Below are positions 16,787-25,288 of a stretch of DNA of 64,000 bases, piece by piece. Source of the DNA: CF-118 sp035934385 (lineage in GTDB: Bacteria > Chloroflexota > Dormibacteria > Dormibacterales > Dormibacteraceae); the NCBI GenBank assembly GCA_035934385.1, contig DASYXY010000027.1, forward strand, positions 3,506 to 67,505, read 5' to 3'. Within the stretch, counting starts at the first letter, position 1; each line of letters starts with the position of its first letter. The notes under the pieces are model-generated. The model was not told the origin of the DNA. It ran no database searches and saw only the letters and a program-made list of their open reading frames with translations. The position numbers and the translations under genes were made by a program.

Positions 16787-17742
16787 GCGGCGCCCGTGCG
16801 CACGCCGAGCTGGCGCAGCCAGCGGCGGTACGCGATGGCCGTGCGGTCGCTGCGCAGGTGCAGCTCGGCCTGAAGGTCCAGCGGAAGCAGCTCGGGTCGC
16901 TGCGACTCGAGGATGGGCCGGTCCTGCGCGAAGATCCGGTCCTGGAACTCGATCATATCGGCGGCCGGCTCGTAGTCCATCGCCTGCCACATCCACGCGG
17001 TGCAGGTGACGGCGTCGTGCGGAGTGACCGCGAGCATCATCCCGAAAGAATGATCGCCGTGCTTGACGAAGGATGCGACGAGCGGACGGTGCACGCGATA
17101 GGTGTAGGTCACGGTCGAACCCTCGCCAGTGCCGTACGGATCGGGCTGGAAAACCTTGACGCCCCTCGCGATGACACCCTCGGGTCCGGTCGAAGTCTCG
17201 TAGTCGGCGATCTCGGGGCGTCTGCGATCGCCGAGTATGCCTTCGTGCACGAACGGAAAATGGCCGACGTCAAGAAAGTTCTCGACGACCCGCGGCCCGC
17301 TCGCCTTCACCGGGTATGGGCCCGACATCACGATCGCGTGCTTCGGATCGTCCAGCAGCTGGAAGCTCGGTATCGCCGCCGAGCCGTTTCCCAGCGTCGC
17401 CCACACGACGCCATGCGCGGCGGCGGCGCGGTACACGGTGACTCGCGCCTTGGCGGGCGGGCTCTGCTCGGGATGCGCGGGCATGTGCACGCACATCCCA
17501 TCGTCGCCGTACGTCCATCCGTGATACGGGCACTCGAGGCGATCGCCGTTGACGACGTGCCCGAGCGACAGCCGCGTGCCGCGGTGCACGCACAGGTCGC
17601 GCCACGCGAGGTACTCGTCGCCCGACCTCCACAGGACCAGGTCCTCTCCCAGCAGCCTGGCCGCGACGGGACCTCCATTCGTGAGGTCCTCCATCCGGGC
17701 GACCGGGTGCCAGTCCTCGACCAGTACGGGGTCGTCGATCAT
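16783..17742 (-). CDS. Rieske 2Fe-2S oxygenase, large subunit
   Basis: A 319-residue Rieske non-haem iron oxygenase. The cluster ligands are in CVHRGTRLS and CPYHGW, and the mononuclear iron site begins at NFLDVGHFPFVH, followed by a vanillate demethylase/phthalate dioxygenase-like C-terminal domain. Such enzymes hydroxylate or O/N-demethylate aromatic and related substrates with electrons from a reductase, which is not encoded in this window. It is the first gene of a two-gene operon with the aminotransferase. A CATACT element 11 bases before the ATG could be its -10 box. Substrate unknown. Confidence 0.9.
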   Translation of the reverse strand: MIDDPVLVEDWHPVARMEDLTNGGPVAARLLGEDLVLWRSGDEYLAWRDLCVHRGTRLSLGHVVNGDRLECPYHGWTYGDDGMCVHMPAHPEQSPPAKARVTVYRAAAAHGVVWATLGNGSAAIPSFQLLDDPKHAIVMSGPYPVKASGPRVVENFLDVGHFPFVHEGILGDRRRPEIADYETSTGPEGVIARGVKVFQPDPYGTGEGSTVTYTYRVHRPLVASFVKHGDHSFGMMLAVTPHDAVTCTAWMWQAMDYEPAADMIEFQDRIFAQDRPILESQRPELLPLDLQAELHLRSDRTAIAYRRWLRQLGVRTGAA

Positions 17743-17802
17743 GCCCGCCTCGGAGTATGGAACCTAACCCGAGAAGGCGCGGCCTAACTTCGAGCCTTCC
17801 CC

Positions 17803-18468
17803 CTATGTGCCTGCACTGACCTCGTTAGCTGCATCCGATGCAAGGTAGTCCCTGATTCGAACGTTCACTCGTTCCACCTCGGCCTCCACCGCGCGCTTGA
17901 CTGCGGGCCGGCGTTGATGTAACCAGGACACAAGGGATATTCGCCGGCGGGTCCTCGTCTCAACTAGCGTGCCTCCCGCCACCGGCCTGTAGGTCGACTC
18001 AACATCCGACCGGTCGTCGAGACGGAATGCATAGCGGCGGGCACTTATGGTCCGCATTAGTTTCCGGGGCGGATCTGAGCTCACGACGGTAGTCGTCACA
18101 ACCAGGCCGGGCACTTCGGTGACGTAGCTCGATCCGGGTTGACCGGGCTCGCCTGTCTGGCTGACTAGCGTCCTGCGACCGCCGATCACCTGGAGGCTGA
18201 GTTTGACGTCGGTTCCGATCTGGAACAGCTGCTCAGGTGTCCCGCGGAAAAATGTCTTGCTCTCAGCTGAAACCCGCATGGGCAGTCTCACGACGATTAC
18301 GAACGCCAACAACCCCATCAGGGAGATAACCGGGAGCGCAGCGCGAGGGTCAATACCAAACCAGTTGGCAGCAACCCAGGTCGGCAGCACGATGATGATG
18401 CAGCTCCGCATCATGAACTGCACCCACCGCGAGCTCGCAGCTGGCGGGCTGCCCAGGTTGGTCGACAT
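17803..18468 (-). CDS. Membrane protein with SRPBCC-like domain
   Basis: A 221-residue protein of unknown function. Two membrane segments lie at about residues 20-65 (MRSCIIIVLPTWVAANWFG and LPVISLMGLLAFVIVV). From about residue 68 the sequence (VSAESKTFFRGTPEQLFQIGTDV) reads like an SRPBCC/polyketide-cyclase lipid-binding domain, ending in basic helices. The gene is flanked by small gaps and lies 59 bases after dinB on the same strand, so read-through from dinB is possible. Codon use looks slightly less GC-rich than its neighbours. No function is claimed. Confidence 0.6.
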   Translation of the reverse strand: MSTNLGSPPAASSRWVQFMMRSCIIIVLPTWVAANWFGIDPRAALPVISLMGLLAFVIVVRLPMRVSAESKTFFRGTPEQLFQIGTDVKLSLQVIGGRRTLVSQTGEPGQPGSSYVTEVPGLVVTTTVVSSDPPRKLMRTISARRYAFRLDDRSDVESTYRPVAGGTLVETRTRRRISLVSWLHQRRPAVKRAVEAEVERVNVRIRDYLASDAANEVSAGT

Positions 18469-18527
18469 TGGAGCGAGAGCAGCTTAAGGACTGCATGGGA
18501 ATCGGCAATCCCTTCTCCGCGTGTAGC

Positions 18528-19817
18528 TCACCTCTCGTCCGGGTGCCCGGTGTTACCGAACGCGATCCTGTCGCGCACGACCGGCGCCCGACCCAGCAGG
18601 CGCGAGCGCTGCATCGCGTCCTCGCCGAACCTGTCGCGGATCTTGTCAACCGCGGCCTCGAGCTTTTCGTTGCGCGGTGGCGCCGCTGCCGGCCGGAACA
18701 GGTCCAGCTGGCCTTCGTCTCCCTCGAGCAGCCCAGAGAGGCCAACGCCCAGTGTGCCCACGAGCAGCCGGGGATCGCGAGCGGCCAGCAGCGAGCGAGC
18801 CGCCTGGTAGATCTCGTCGCCTGTGGAGACGGGCTCCGACAGCGTCACCTGGCGCGAGAAGTGGCCCACGTCCGGTCGGTACACGACCCCGATCGACACG
18901 ACTCGGCCGCGCCGGCCGGCGGTCCGCAGCCTGCGCCCGACCATGTCCGAGAGGCGCATCAGCAGCTCCTCGAGCTCTCGCTGCGAGGTGGTCGCGCGCG
19001 ACATCACGTGCGAGTGGCTGTAGCTCTTGCGGGCCGCGTGCTCGAACGCCCCGCCCTCGAAACCGCGCAATCGCCTGGCCCAGCCGCCGGCGACCTCTTC
19101 GTGCATGCCCGCGTTGCGCAGCCGCGAGTTGGTCGCGCGAAGGAAGTCCATCGGAGTGTGGATGCCCGCCTTCGCCAGCCGTCGCGCGCTAGCCTCGGCG
19201 ATCCCCGACAGGTCGGTGAGGCTCAGACGCTCGAACACCGAGATGAGGTTCGCGTGGTCGATGCGGCGCAGGCCGTCGCGCTTGTCGAGATTCGAGGCCT
19301 GCTTGGCCATCCAGATCGATGTCGACACGCCGACCGAGGCGGTGACACATTCGCCGATCTCGGCGCGGATCGCGCGCTTGACCGCGAGACCGACGCCCTC
19401 GGGCCCGAGCTTCTTCAGGTCCGGCGTGCCCGCCAGGTTCATCGAGGCCTCGTCGATCGACATGCGCAGGACGTCGGGACTGTGCCGCTCCAAGATCTCG
19501 ATGAGCTTGTCCGACGCGTCGCGGTAGAGGGGAGGGTTCGGCTCCCGGATAACGATCGCCGGGTAGATGGCCTTCGCCTCGAACACCTTCATGCCCGTCT
19601 TGATGCCGAGGTCGCGGGCCTCGCGCGACGACGAGACGATCGTGGCCGCGTCGACCCCGTAGGCGCCGATCGCGAGCGGCCGCCTGCGCAGCGAGGGATC
19701 GTGCTGCTGCTCGATCGACGCGAACGCGCAGTTCAGGTCGATGACGAGCGTTTCCGGCTCGGCCAGGTTGAGGCCCAGCCCGATCGCCTCCCGTGAAGGG
19801 GCCCGCGCACCGCCCAC
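18528..19817 (-). CDS. dinB: Y-family DNA polymerase (Pol IV type)
   Basis: A 429-residue translesion polymerase. Catalytic acids are seen in LVIDLNCAFASIE (first Asp; the second, often Asp in DxD, is Asn here) and MSIDEASMNL. Helix-hairpin-helix and little-finger regions follow (LTDLSGIAEASARRLAKAG, SHVMSRATTSQREL). Near the C terminus QLDLF matches the beta-clamp binding pentapeptide. The GTG at 19817 is the only good start: no other start codon precedes the palm strand, and one base upstream lies GAACAGATGTTC, a Gram-positive-type SOS box. Error-prone bypass synthesis under LexA control is therefore likely. Confidence 0.92.
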   Translation of the reverse strand: MGGARAPSREAIGLGLNLAEPETLVIDLNCAFASIEQQHDPSLRRRPLAIGAYGVDAATIVSSSREARDLGIKTGMKVFEAKAIYPAIVIREPNPPLYRDASDKLIEILERHSPDVLRMSIDEASMNLAGTPDLKKLGPEGVGLAVKRAIRAEIGECVTASVGVSTSIWMAKQASNLDKRDGLRRIDHANLISVFERLSLTDLSGIAEASARRLAKAGIHTPMDFLRATNSRLRNAGMHEEVAGGWARRLRGFEGGAFEHAARKSYSHSHVMSRATTSQRELEELLMRLSDMVGRRLRTAGRRGRVVSIGVVYRPDVGHFSRQVTLSEPVSTGDEIYQAARSLLAARDPRLLVGTLGVGLSGLLEGDEGQLDLFRPAAAPPRNEKLEAAVDKIRDRFGEDAMQRSRLLGRAPVVRDRIAFGNTGHPDER

Positions 19818-19818
19818 G

Positions 19819-19830
19819 GAACAGATGTTC
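19819..19830. promoter_or_regulatory. SOS box (LexA operator) at dinB start
   Basis: GAACAGATGTTC fits the GAAC-N4-GTTC operator used by LexA in Bacillus and Actinobacteria. It ends one base before the GTG start of dinB on the minus strand, so LexA bound there would block initiation or early elongation. No ribosome-binding site fits between box and start, so translation may be leaderless. Match is exact in the conserved halves; LexA itself is not in the window. Confidence 0.75.
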
Positions 19831-19860
19831 GCACGACACCGGCAGCCCCTGCAAGTGCCG

Positions 19861-19917
19861 AGTGCCGGCACTGGCACCGGTTTTGCGGCTTGCGGCACGC
19901 GAGTGCCGGCACTCGCG
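19861..19917. repeat. Paired-palindrome intergenic repeat, copy 2
   Basis: AGTGCCGGCACT at 19861-19872 and the 20-bp perfect palindrome CGCGAGTGCCGGCACTCGCG at 19898-19917 have centres 41 bp apart, with a GGTTTTGCGG spacer. This matches the arrangement at 2331-2388 (42 bp). It lies between the 3' end of the ABC permease and the dinB start region, so it could separate the two transcription units. Confidence 0.8.
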
Positions 19918-19928
19918 TTGGGGAGCCC

Positions 19929-22900
19929 TTATTCGTACCGGAGGGCTTCGGCCGGGGCGACTCGCGAGGCGGCGCGCGATGGGAGGTAGGTGGTGACGAG
20001 CGTTGCCAGGTAAGCCGCGATCAGGATCAGCGTGATCTCGAGCGCCGGGATGTGGAAGTCGACCGTGCCGAAAGTCTTGTCGACTACGAAGAATCGGTAC
20101 GACTCCCACAGGCCGAGCAGCGTGCCGATCAGCAGCCCGAGGATGGCGATGAGGCTCGATTCCATGAGGAATGACCGCTGCACCAGCGCGCGGCGGAAGC
20201 CCAGCGCCCTGAGCATGCCGATCTGCTGCCAGCGCTCGACCACTGCGCGAGTGCTGATCACGCCGAGGCCGGCGATACCGACGATCAGGCCAAGCGCCAG
20301 GAACCCGGTGATGAGGTTGAGCAGCGTAAGAATCCCCGTGAGCTGCTGCGCTACCTCGTCGGCCGAGACCACCGGCTCGAGCTGGTCTTTCACCAGCAGG
20401 CGGCCTAGGGCCAGGCGCGCTTGGTTCGCGTCAACGCCCGACCTCAGGGCGAAGTAGTAGCCGGTCGGCGACAGCACGGGCGGAGGCGAGCTCAGCGCTT
20501 GGGCAGGTGACTGGTTCTGCGTGGCCGGAGGCATGCCTGGGGCGGAGAAGTTGCCGCCCGCCACGGCCGTCCTGGTCGACACGTACAGCCCGTCCCAGAT
20601 CGGTTTGGTCATGAAGCCGACGACGGTCACCCGCCACGCGCTGACAGCGCCGCCTTTCTCGCCGTTTCCAACCTGGACCTGGAACGGTGTGAACGTCGCG
20701 TCCGTCGCCTTGATGCCGGTCACGGTCGCCGGTCCGCTGTTGGCGGAATCCAGGGCCGAGGTGTCCAGCACCGCGTAACCGACGTTGTCGCGCACGGCGT
20801 CCCAGACGGCGCGGTCCGACGAATAGCCAACAGCACGCGGTTGAATCGCATAGCCCGTTGCGTTGAGGTAGCCGTCGTCGACGATGTGCAGGCTGTACCC
20901 GCGCGTGCCGGAGTTCAGGTCGATCGTCCCATCCGGCCTGACCTCGTGCAGGCCGACGCCGCTGAGGTTCTCCCAGCCGACGCCGCTGACGTCGCGCGAC
21001 GTGGTCGGATCCGAGGCGACCAGGCCCGCGACATCGGTGGGGAAGACTGTCCTGTCGGTCTGGTTGAACGAGAAGTCGGGCGATCCCGCGACGACCTGCC
21101 AGTGTCCCGTCTGGGCCCCGACCTGGCCGAAGTTCTGCGTGAGCACGTCCTTGAAGACCGACGTGTACACGACGATGAAGGTGACGATCGCGAACATCGC
21201 CACGGCCATTCCCGTGCGGAACTTGGTCGACATGGGGTAGGCCATGCTCGTGCGCGTGACGGGCGCGAGCGCGCGGATGCGGCCGGTGATGAGCATCACC
21301 ACGCTGATCAGGAGGTCGCTGTTGTACATGACGAGCCAGATGGCGCCGAGCAGCGTCATCAGCGCCGACAGCACGAACACTTCCGCGCCGCCGTTGTTCT
21401 TGTCGAGCTGCAGGCTGCTCGCGATTCCGAGCTTGTCCTCGATGCGGCCGAACGGGCGGCCCCAGAACACGAGCAGTCCGATCGCGGCGATGGTGAATCC
21501 GACGCGAGACGCGACCAGGTTGCGCACCCGTGCGACCTGGAGCATCCAGCGGACGAGCAGGCCGGTGCCGATGATCACCAGCGACGCGCCGGTGTCGTAA
21601 AGAAGGTCCAGATGGGAGAGCTGGAAGTCGGACAGGTTGAGTGCAACCAGACCGAGGCCTAGAAGGATCGTCAATGGACCGCGGCGGAACAGTGACCACC
21701 AGAAGGTGCGGATCGCACCGAGCGTTCCAAGCGTGACGCGGCCGAGGAACACGAGCGGATGGCCGTGCCACAGCTGCTTGAACGCGAACCACGCAGTGGC
21801 GAACGGCGCCTTGAACATCCGCCACAGCCCGACGTCGCGACTCTCGCTCTCGTCCAGGTCGCGGATGGCGGCGACGATGTTCAGCCGGCTGACGCGATAG
21901 GCCGAGACCGCGACGACGATGAAGGTCATCAGGATGCCGAGGCAGAGGGCGAGCACGAGGCTGGTCCACTCGACGTGGAACGTGAGGTCCATGCCCTTGT
22001 AGAAGCCGGTGAAGATGCTCGAGATCACGCGGACCATCAACGCCCCGACGCCGACTCCGAGCACCATCCCGATCACGCCGGCGCCGAGCGTGTACGCCAC
22101 GCCTTCGAACAGGAACATCTGGGTCAGGTGCCGCCGCTTAAGGCCAACCGCGCGGCTCATGCCCATCTCGGCCCGCCTTTCGGCGGCGAGCATCACGAAG
22201 ATCAGGAAGATGAGCAGCACGCCGACGGCGATCGAGAAGAAGCTCACGCCCAACAGCGCGCCGGCGGTGAAGAGGCCGCCGCGCTGCGCGAACAACACCG
22301 CGTCTGCCTTGTAGGGCGAGAACGTGTACAGGTTGAGGCGATTGGTTATCCCCTTGAGGTCGGCAAGCCGATCGGGAGCGACCGCCGCGATCGCGCGCGC
22401 CAGGGTTTTCTGGAAGTCAGGGCTGCCCGCCGCGGCCTTGAATGCCGGGCTGAGTCCTGGCTGCTCAACCTCCTGGAGCAGGGACAGGACGCCGTCGTGC
22501 GCTGGGTCGCCAGAGGGCAGCGAGGCCGCCAGCGATGTCAGCGCTTGCGCGACCGCCGGCTGCTGGAGGAACGTCCTCAGGTCCGACGCCGCCGCACTGT
22601 CGACGCTCAGCGCCTGGACACGGTTGTAAAGGTCGCTCGCGGCTGCCTGCGCCGCGGTATCGCCGCCCGATGCAACGGCTGCGGCGCCGACGGCGTTGAG
22701 CATGATGCGCTGGACGAAACGATCCTGGGCCATGGCCTTGAACTCGTCGGACACCGCCGGCTTGTTCAGCTCCACGAGCAGCCTTCGGCTCAGGTCCTGG
22801 TCGGGATCGATGAATGTCGCGGAGTCATGGATCTTCTGGATCTGCGTCTTGATGTCCGGCTGCCTCAGGAACGACCAGAGCTCCGCCGCCGACTGAGGGT

Positions 22901-23792
22901 CGGTGAACTGGGCGCTCAGGCGCATCGTGTAAGCGTCCGGGTTGTCGGTCGGACCCAGGTCGTCGATGCCGCCGGTGCCCCGGTTGTGGACAAAGATCAG
23001 GTTGTAGCCGGCCGGCCGCCCGATGACCGTGCGCATGGTGGCGATCGGCATGAGCACCGAGTTGAGAATTGGTCCGTGGTTGGCGATGCTGGGGTTGATC
23101 TCGGTGTCGAGCACGCCGGCGACCACCTCGTAGGTGAGGTGGCCGTCGACGTACAGCTGCAGCACATCGCCCGCGTGCGCGTTCAGAGTGCTCGCGAGCG
23201 TTGCGCCGATGAACACCTGGTTCAGCGGAAGTTTCGCCACGTCCAGCGAGGCGCCGTTCTGGCCGTGAAGCGGTCCCCAGACGCTCCCGAAGTCCGCCGG
23301 CACTCCGTAGATCCCGACGTTCCCTGACTCCGACTGGCTGCTGGTGGTGTCGACCATCGAACCCGAGGTCGCGATGACCGGCACGACCGCGGCGATGTCG
23401 GGATCGGCGAGGCTTCGACTCTTCACGTCTGCGGTCTGAGCGTCGCTGAAGAACGCCGAATCGTCGGTGGACGCACCCTGCACGTATTGGCTGGCGGGGA
23501 AGCGCGTGAACGCTTCGTCGATGGCGCCCATCTGGCGCAGCTGGATGGACTGCAGCGAGTACGCAGACGTGTCACCGACCGACAGCGATGCGGTCGTGAT
23601 CAGCGTCGCTAGCATGAGGCCGAAGAGGATCAGGACCGTCTGCGCGCGGCGACGCGGGATGTTGCGCAGCGCCATGCGCAGCAGCACGCGGTTGACGGCC
23701 GCGAAGGCGAGCAGCAGCAGGAGCACAGCGCCCACTGCGCCGGCCATCCAGCTCGCAAGCGTGACGGGCGGGATGCCGAAGAAAGAGGTCAT
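19929..23792 (-). CDS. Large ABC transporter permease (FtsX/MacB type)
   Basis: A 1287-residue permease. Helices near the N terminus (residues about 13-68) flank an RMALRNIPRRRAQTVLILFG segment typical of these proteins. A long extracellular region follows, then an FtsX-like block around residues 520-650 (AERRAEMGMSRAVGLKRRHL), extra helices around 700-880, a second extracellular region and a C-terminal FtsX domain (ERWQQIGMLRALGFRRALVQ). Two FtsX units in one chain can form the whole membrane part. It starts directly after the ATPase stop (TAG then ATG) and belongs to a kinase-regulator-ATPase-permease operon. Such systems export or expel lipids, peptides or antibiotics; cargo unknown. Confidence 0.85.
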   Translation of the reverse strand: MTSFFGIPPVTLASWMAGAVGAVLLLLLAFAAVNRVLLRMALRNIPRRRAQTVLILFGLMLATLITTASLSVGDTSAYSLQSIQLRQMGAIDEAFTRFPASQYVQGASTDDSAFFSDAQTADVKSRSLADPDIAAVVPVIATSGSMVDTTSSQSESGNVGIYGVPADFGSVWGPLHGQNGASLDVAKLPLNQVFIGATLASTLNAHAGDVLQLYVDGHLTYEVVAGVLDTEINPSIANHGPILNSVLMPIATMRTVIGRPAGYNLIFVHNRGTGGIDDLGPTDNPDAYTMRLSAQFTDPQSAAELWSFLRQPDIKTQIQKIHDSATFIDPDQDLSRRLLVELNKPAVSDEFKAMAQDRFVQRIMLNAVGAAAVASGGDTAAQAAASDLYNRVQALSVDSAAASDLRTFLQQPAVAQALTSLAASLPSGDPAHDGVLSLLQEVEQPGLSPAFKAAAGSPDFQKTLARAIAAVAPDRLADLKGITNRLNLYTFSPYKADAVLFAQRGGLFTAGALLGVSFFSIAVGVLLIFLIFVMLAAERRAEMGMSRAVGLKRRHLTQMFLFEGVAYTLGAGVIGMVLGVGVGALMVRVISSIFTGFYKGMDLTFHVEWTSLVLALCLGILMTFIVVAVSAYRVSRLNIVAAIRDLDESESRDVGLWRMFKAPFATAWFAFKQLWHGHPLVFLGRVTLGTLGAIRTFWWSLFRRGPLTILLGLGLVALNLSDFQLSHLDLLYDTGASLVIIGTGLLVRWMLQVARVRNLVASRVGFTIAAIGLLVFWGRPFGRIEDKLGIASSLQLDKNNGGAEVFVLSALMTLLGAIWLVMYNSDLLISVVMLITGRIRALAPVTRTSMAYPMSTKFRTGMAVAMFAIVTFIVVYTSVFKDVLTQNFGQVGAQTGHWQVVAGSPDFSFNQTDRTVFPTDVAGLVASDPTTSRDVSGVGWENLSGVGLHEVRPDGTIDLNSGTRGYSLHIVDDGYLNATGYAIQPRAVGYSSDRAVWDAVRDNVGYAVLDTSALDSANSGPATVTGIKATDATFTPFQVQVGNGEKGGAVSAWRVTVVGFMTKPIWDGLYVSTRTAVAGGNFSAPGMPPATQNQSPAQALSSPPPVLSPTGYYFALRSGVDANQARLALGRLLVKDQLEPVVSADEVAQQLTGILTLLNLITGFLALGLIVGIAGLGVISTRAVVERWQQIGMLRALGFRRALVQRSFLMESSLIAILGLLIGTLLGLWESYRFFVVDKTFGTVDFHIPALEITLILIAAYLATLVTTYLPSRAASRVAPAEALRYE

Positions 23793-24554
23793 CTAGTCGA
23801 CTCTCGCCGCGACGGCCGGCAGAGGAACCGAGTTGGACGAAGCCAGGGGAGCATCGGACACGATCGACCCGTCGCGCATCCGGATGAGGCGCCGCGCCAG
23901 CGCGCCGACCTCCTCCGAGTGCGTGACCCACACGAACGTTTGCTGGTTCTGCCTGTTGAGCTGAACCATCAGGTGCATGATCGCCGCGCTCGTCTCGCTG
24001 TCCAGGGCGCCGGTCGGCTCGTCGGCCCACACGATGGACGGCTTGGTGGCCAGAGCACGGGCGATGGTGAAGCGCTGGCGCTGACCGCCGCTCATCTCAG
24101 CCGGCCGGTGGCGCGCCCACTCGGCGACGTCGACCATCTCGACGGCCTCCAGCGCCCGCTTGCGAGCGACTGAAGGCTTGACGCCGCCGACCAGCATCGG
24201 CAGCTCCACGTTCTCGATGCCAGTCAGAACCGGCAGGAGGTTGTAGGTCTGGAAGACGAAGCCCATCTCGCGCGCCCTGAAATCGGTGCGCTGGTTGTCC
24301 GTCAGGTCATTGAGGTCGTGCCCCGCGATGCGCACGGTGCCGTGGTCGATCACGTCTAGGCCGCTGAGGCAGTTGAGCAGCGTTGTCTTGCCGCAACCGC
24401 TGGGGCCCATCACGGCGACGACCTCGCCGCGGCGGACTGTGAGGTCCACGCCCTTCAGCGCGTCGATGCGGTGCTTGCCCGCGTCGAATGATTTATGGAC
24501 TCCGCGAGCTTCGATGATTACGTCGGGGTGGATGCTGGTCGGTGCAGATTGCAT
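23793..24554 (-). CDS. ABC transporter ATP-binding protein (MacB/LolD type)
   Basis: A 253-residue ATPase with Walker A GPSGCGKTT, Q-loop FVFQTYNLLPVLT, signature MSGGQRQRFTIARAL, Walker B SIVWADEPTGALD and the switch His in VWVTHS. TYNLLPVLTxxENVELP and EPTGALD are typical of the MacB/LolD group that works with FtsX-type permeases by mechanotransmission. The permease gene follows without a gap, and the response regulator gene ends 31 bases upstream, so the pair is probably controlled by the adjacent two-component system. No unusual residues were noticed in the motifs. Confidence 0.92.
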   Translation of the reverse strand: MQSAPTSIHPDVIIEARGVHKSFDAGKHRIDALKGVDLTVRRGEVVAVMGPSGCGKTTLLNCLSGLDVIDHGTVRIAGHDLNDLTDNQRTDFRAREMGFVFQTYNLLPVLTGIENVELPMLVGGVKPSVARKRALEAVEMVDVAEWARHRPAEMSGGQRQRFTIARALATKPSIVWADEPTGALDSETSAAIMHLMVQLNRQNQQTFVWVTHSEEVGALARRLIRMRDGSIVSDAPLASSNSVPLPAVAARVD

Positions 24555-24585
24555 GCGCGCAAACTAAGCACCACCTGTGTCGTTT

Positions 24586-25284
24586 TTATGACGTCCGGGT
24601 GAAGAGCTCCGGTCGAAAGCGATAACCGACGCCCCACACGGCCTCGATGCAATCACCGAAACCGCCGAGCTTCTTACGCAGCCGCACCACCTGCGTATCG
24701 ACGGCGCGATCGAGCCCGTCGAACTCATCTCCCCAGACGCGCTCGAGCAGGTAGTCGCGCGAGAACGTGCGCCCTGGATGGCGCGCGAGCAGCTCCAGCA
24801 GGTCCATCTCGCGACGCGTGAGGTCGAGGGCTGCGCCGCCGATGTTTGCGGTGTGGCCTCCGGGATCGATGACCAGCGGGCCGTACGCGATCGGCACATC
24901 GGTCGACGCCGCGGCGTGGTCGATCGCGACCCGGCGCAGCAGCGAGGTCACGCGCGCCGCCAGCTCGACGATCGAGAAAGGCTTGCCCAGGTAGTCGTCG
25001 GCGCCGACCTGAAGGCCCGCGACGCGGTACTCGACCTCGCCTCGCGCTGTGAGCATCAGGATGGGCATCAGGTGCTTGCGCCGGATCTCGCGGCACACGC
25101 TCAGCCCGTCCATGCCCGGCAGCAGCCAGTCGAGGATGACCAGCTCTGGCTGATTGCGCGCGACCGCGCCGAGCGCCTCGGATCCGCTGAACACCTGCGT
25201 CACCGAGTGGCCCTCCTTCTCCAGGTGCGCGCGGATCACGTCGGACAGCGCGACCTCGTCCTCGACGATGAGGATCAGCGCCAT
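24586..25284 (-). CDS. OmpR-family response regulator
   Basis: A 232-residue regulator starting at ATG 25284, 4 bases after the kinase stop. The receiver domain has the acidic pocket in LIVEDE, the phospho-acceptor Asp in VILDWLLPGMDG and the Lys in LGKPFS. The C-terminal winged helix (GGAALDLTRREMDLLELLAR, RAVDTQVVRLRKKLG, VWGVGYRF) is of the OmpR type. It should regulate the downstream ABC transporter genes and probably its own operon. No binding-site repeats were recognised upstream. Confidence 0.93.
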   Translation of the reverse strand: MALILIVEDEVALSDVIRAHLEKEGHSVTQVFSGSEALGAVARNQPELVILDWLLPGMDGLSVCREIRRKHLMPILMLTARGEVEYRVAGLQVGADDYLGKPFSIVELAARVTSLLRRVAIDHAAASTDVPIAYGPLVIDPGGHTANIGGAALDLTRREMDLLELLARHPGRTFSRDYLLERVWGDEFDGLDRAVDTQVVRLRKKLGGFGDCIEAVWGVGYRFRPELFTRTS

Positions 25285-25288
25285 TCGT

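Noticed and set aside
16787..16996. N-terminal extension of the HemL-like aminotransferase
   Set aside because: The extension lies in the Rieske gene; the ATG at 16786 overlaps the Rieske stop and gives the normal family N terminus.
20431..21969. 512-codon second minus-strand frame within the ABC permease gene
   Set aside because: Same-strand shadow of the permease, full of Arg and Pro with no membrane helices.
21759..23327. 522-codon plus-strand frame
   Set aside because: Antisense to the permease gene, Glu/His/Arg-rich shadow without motifs.
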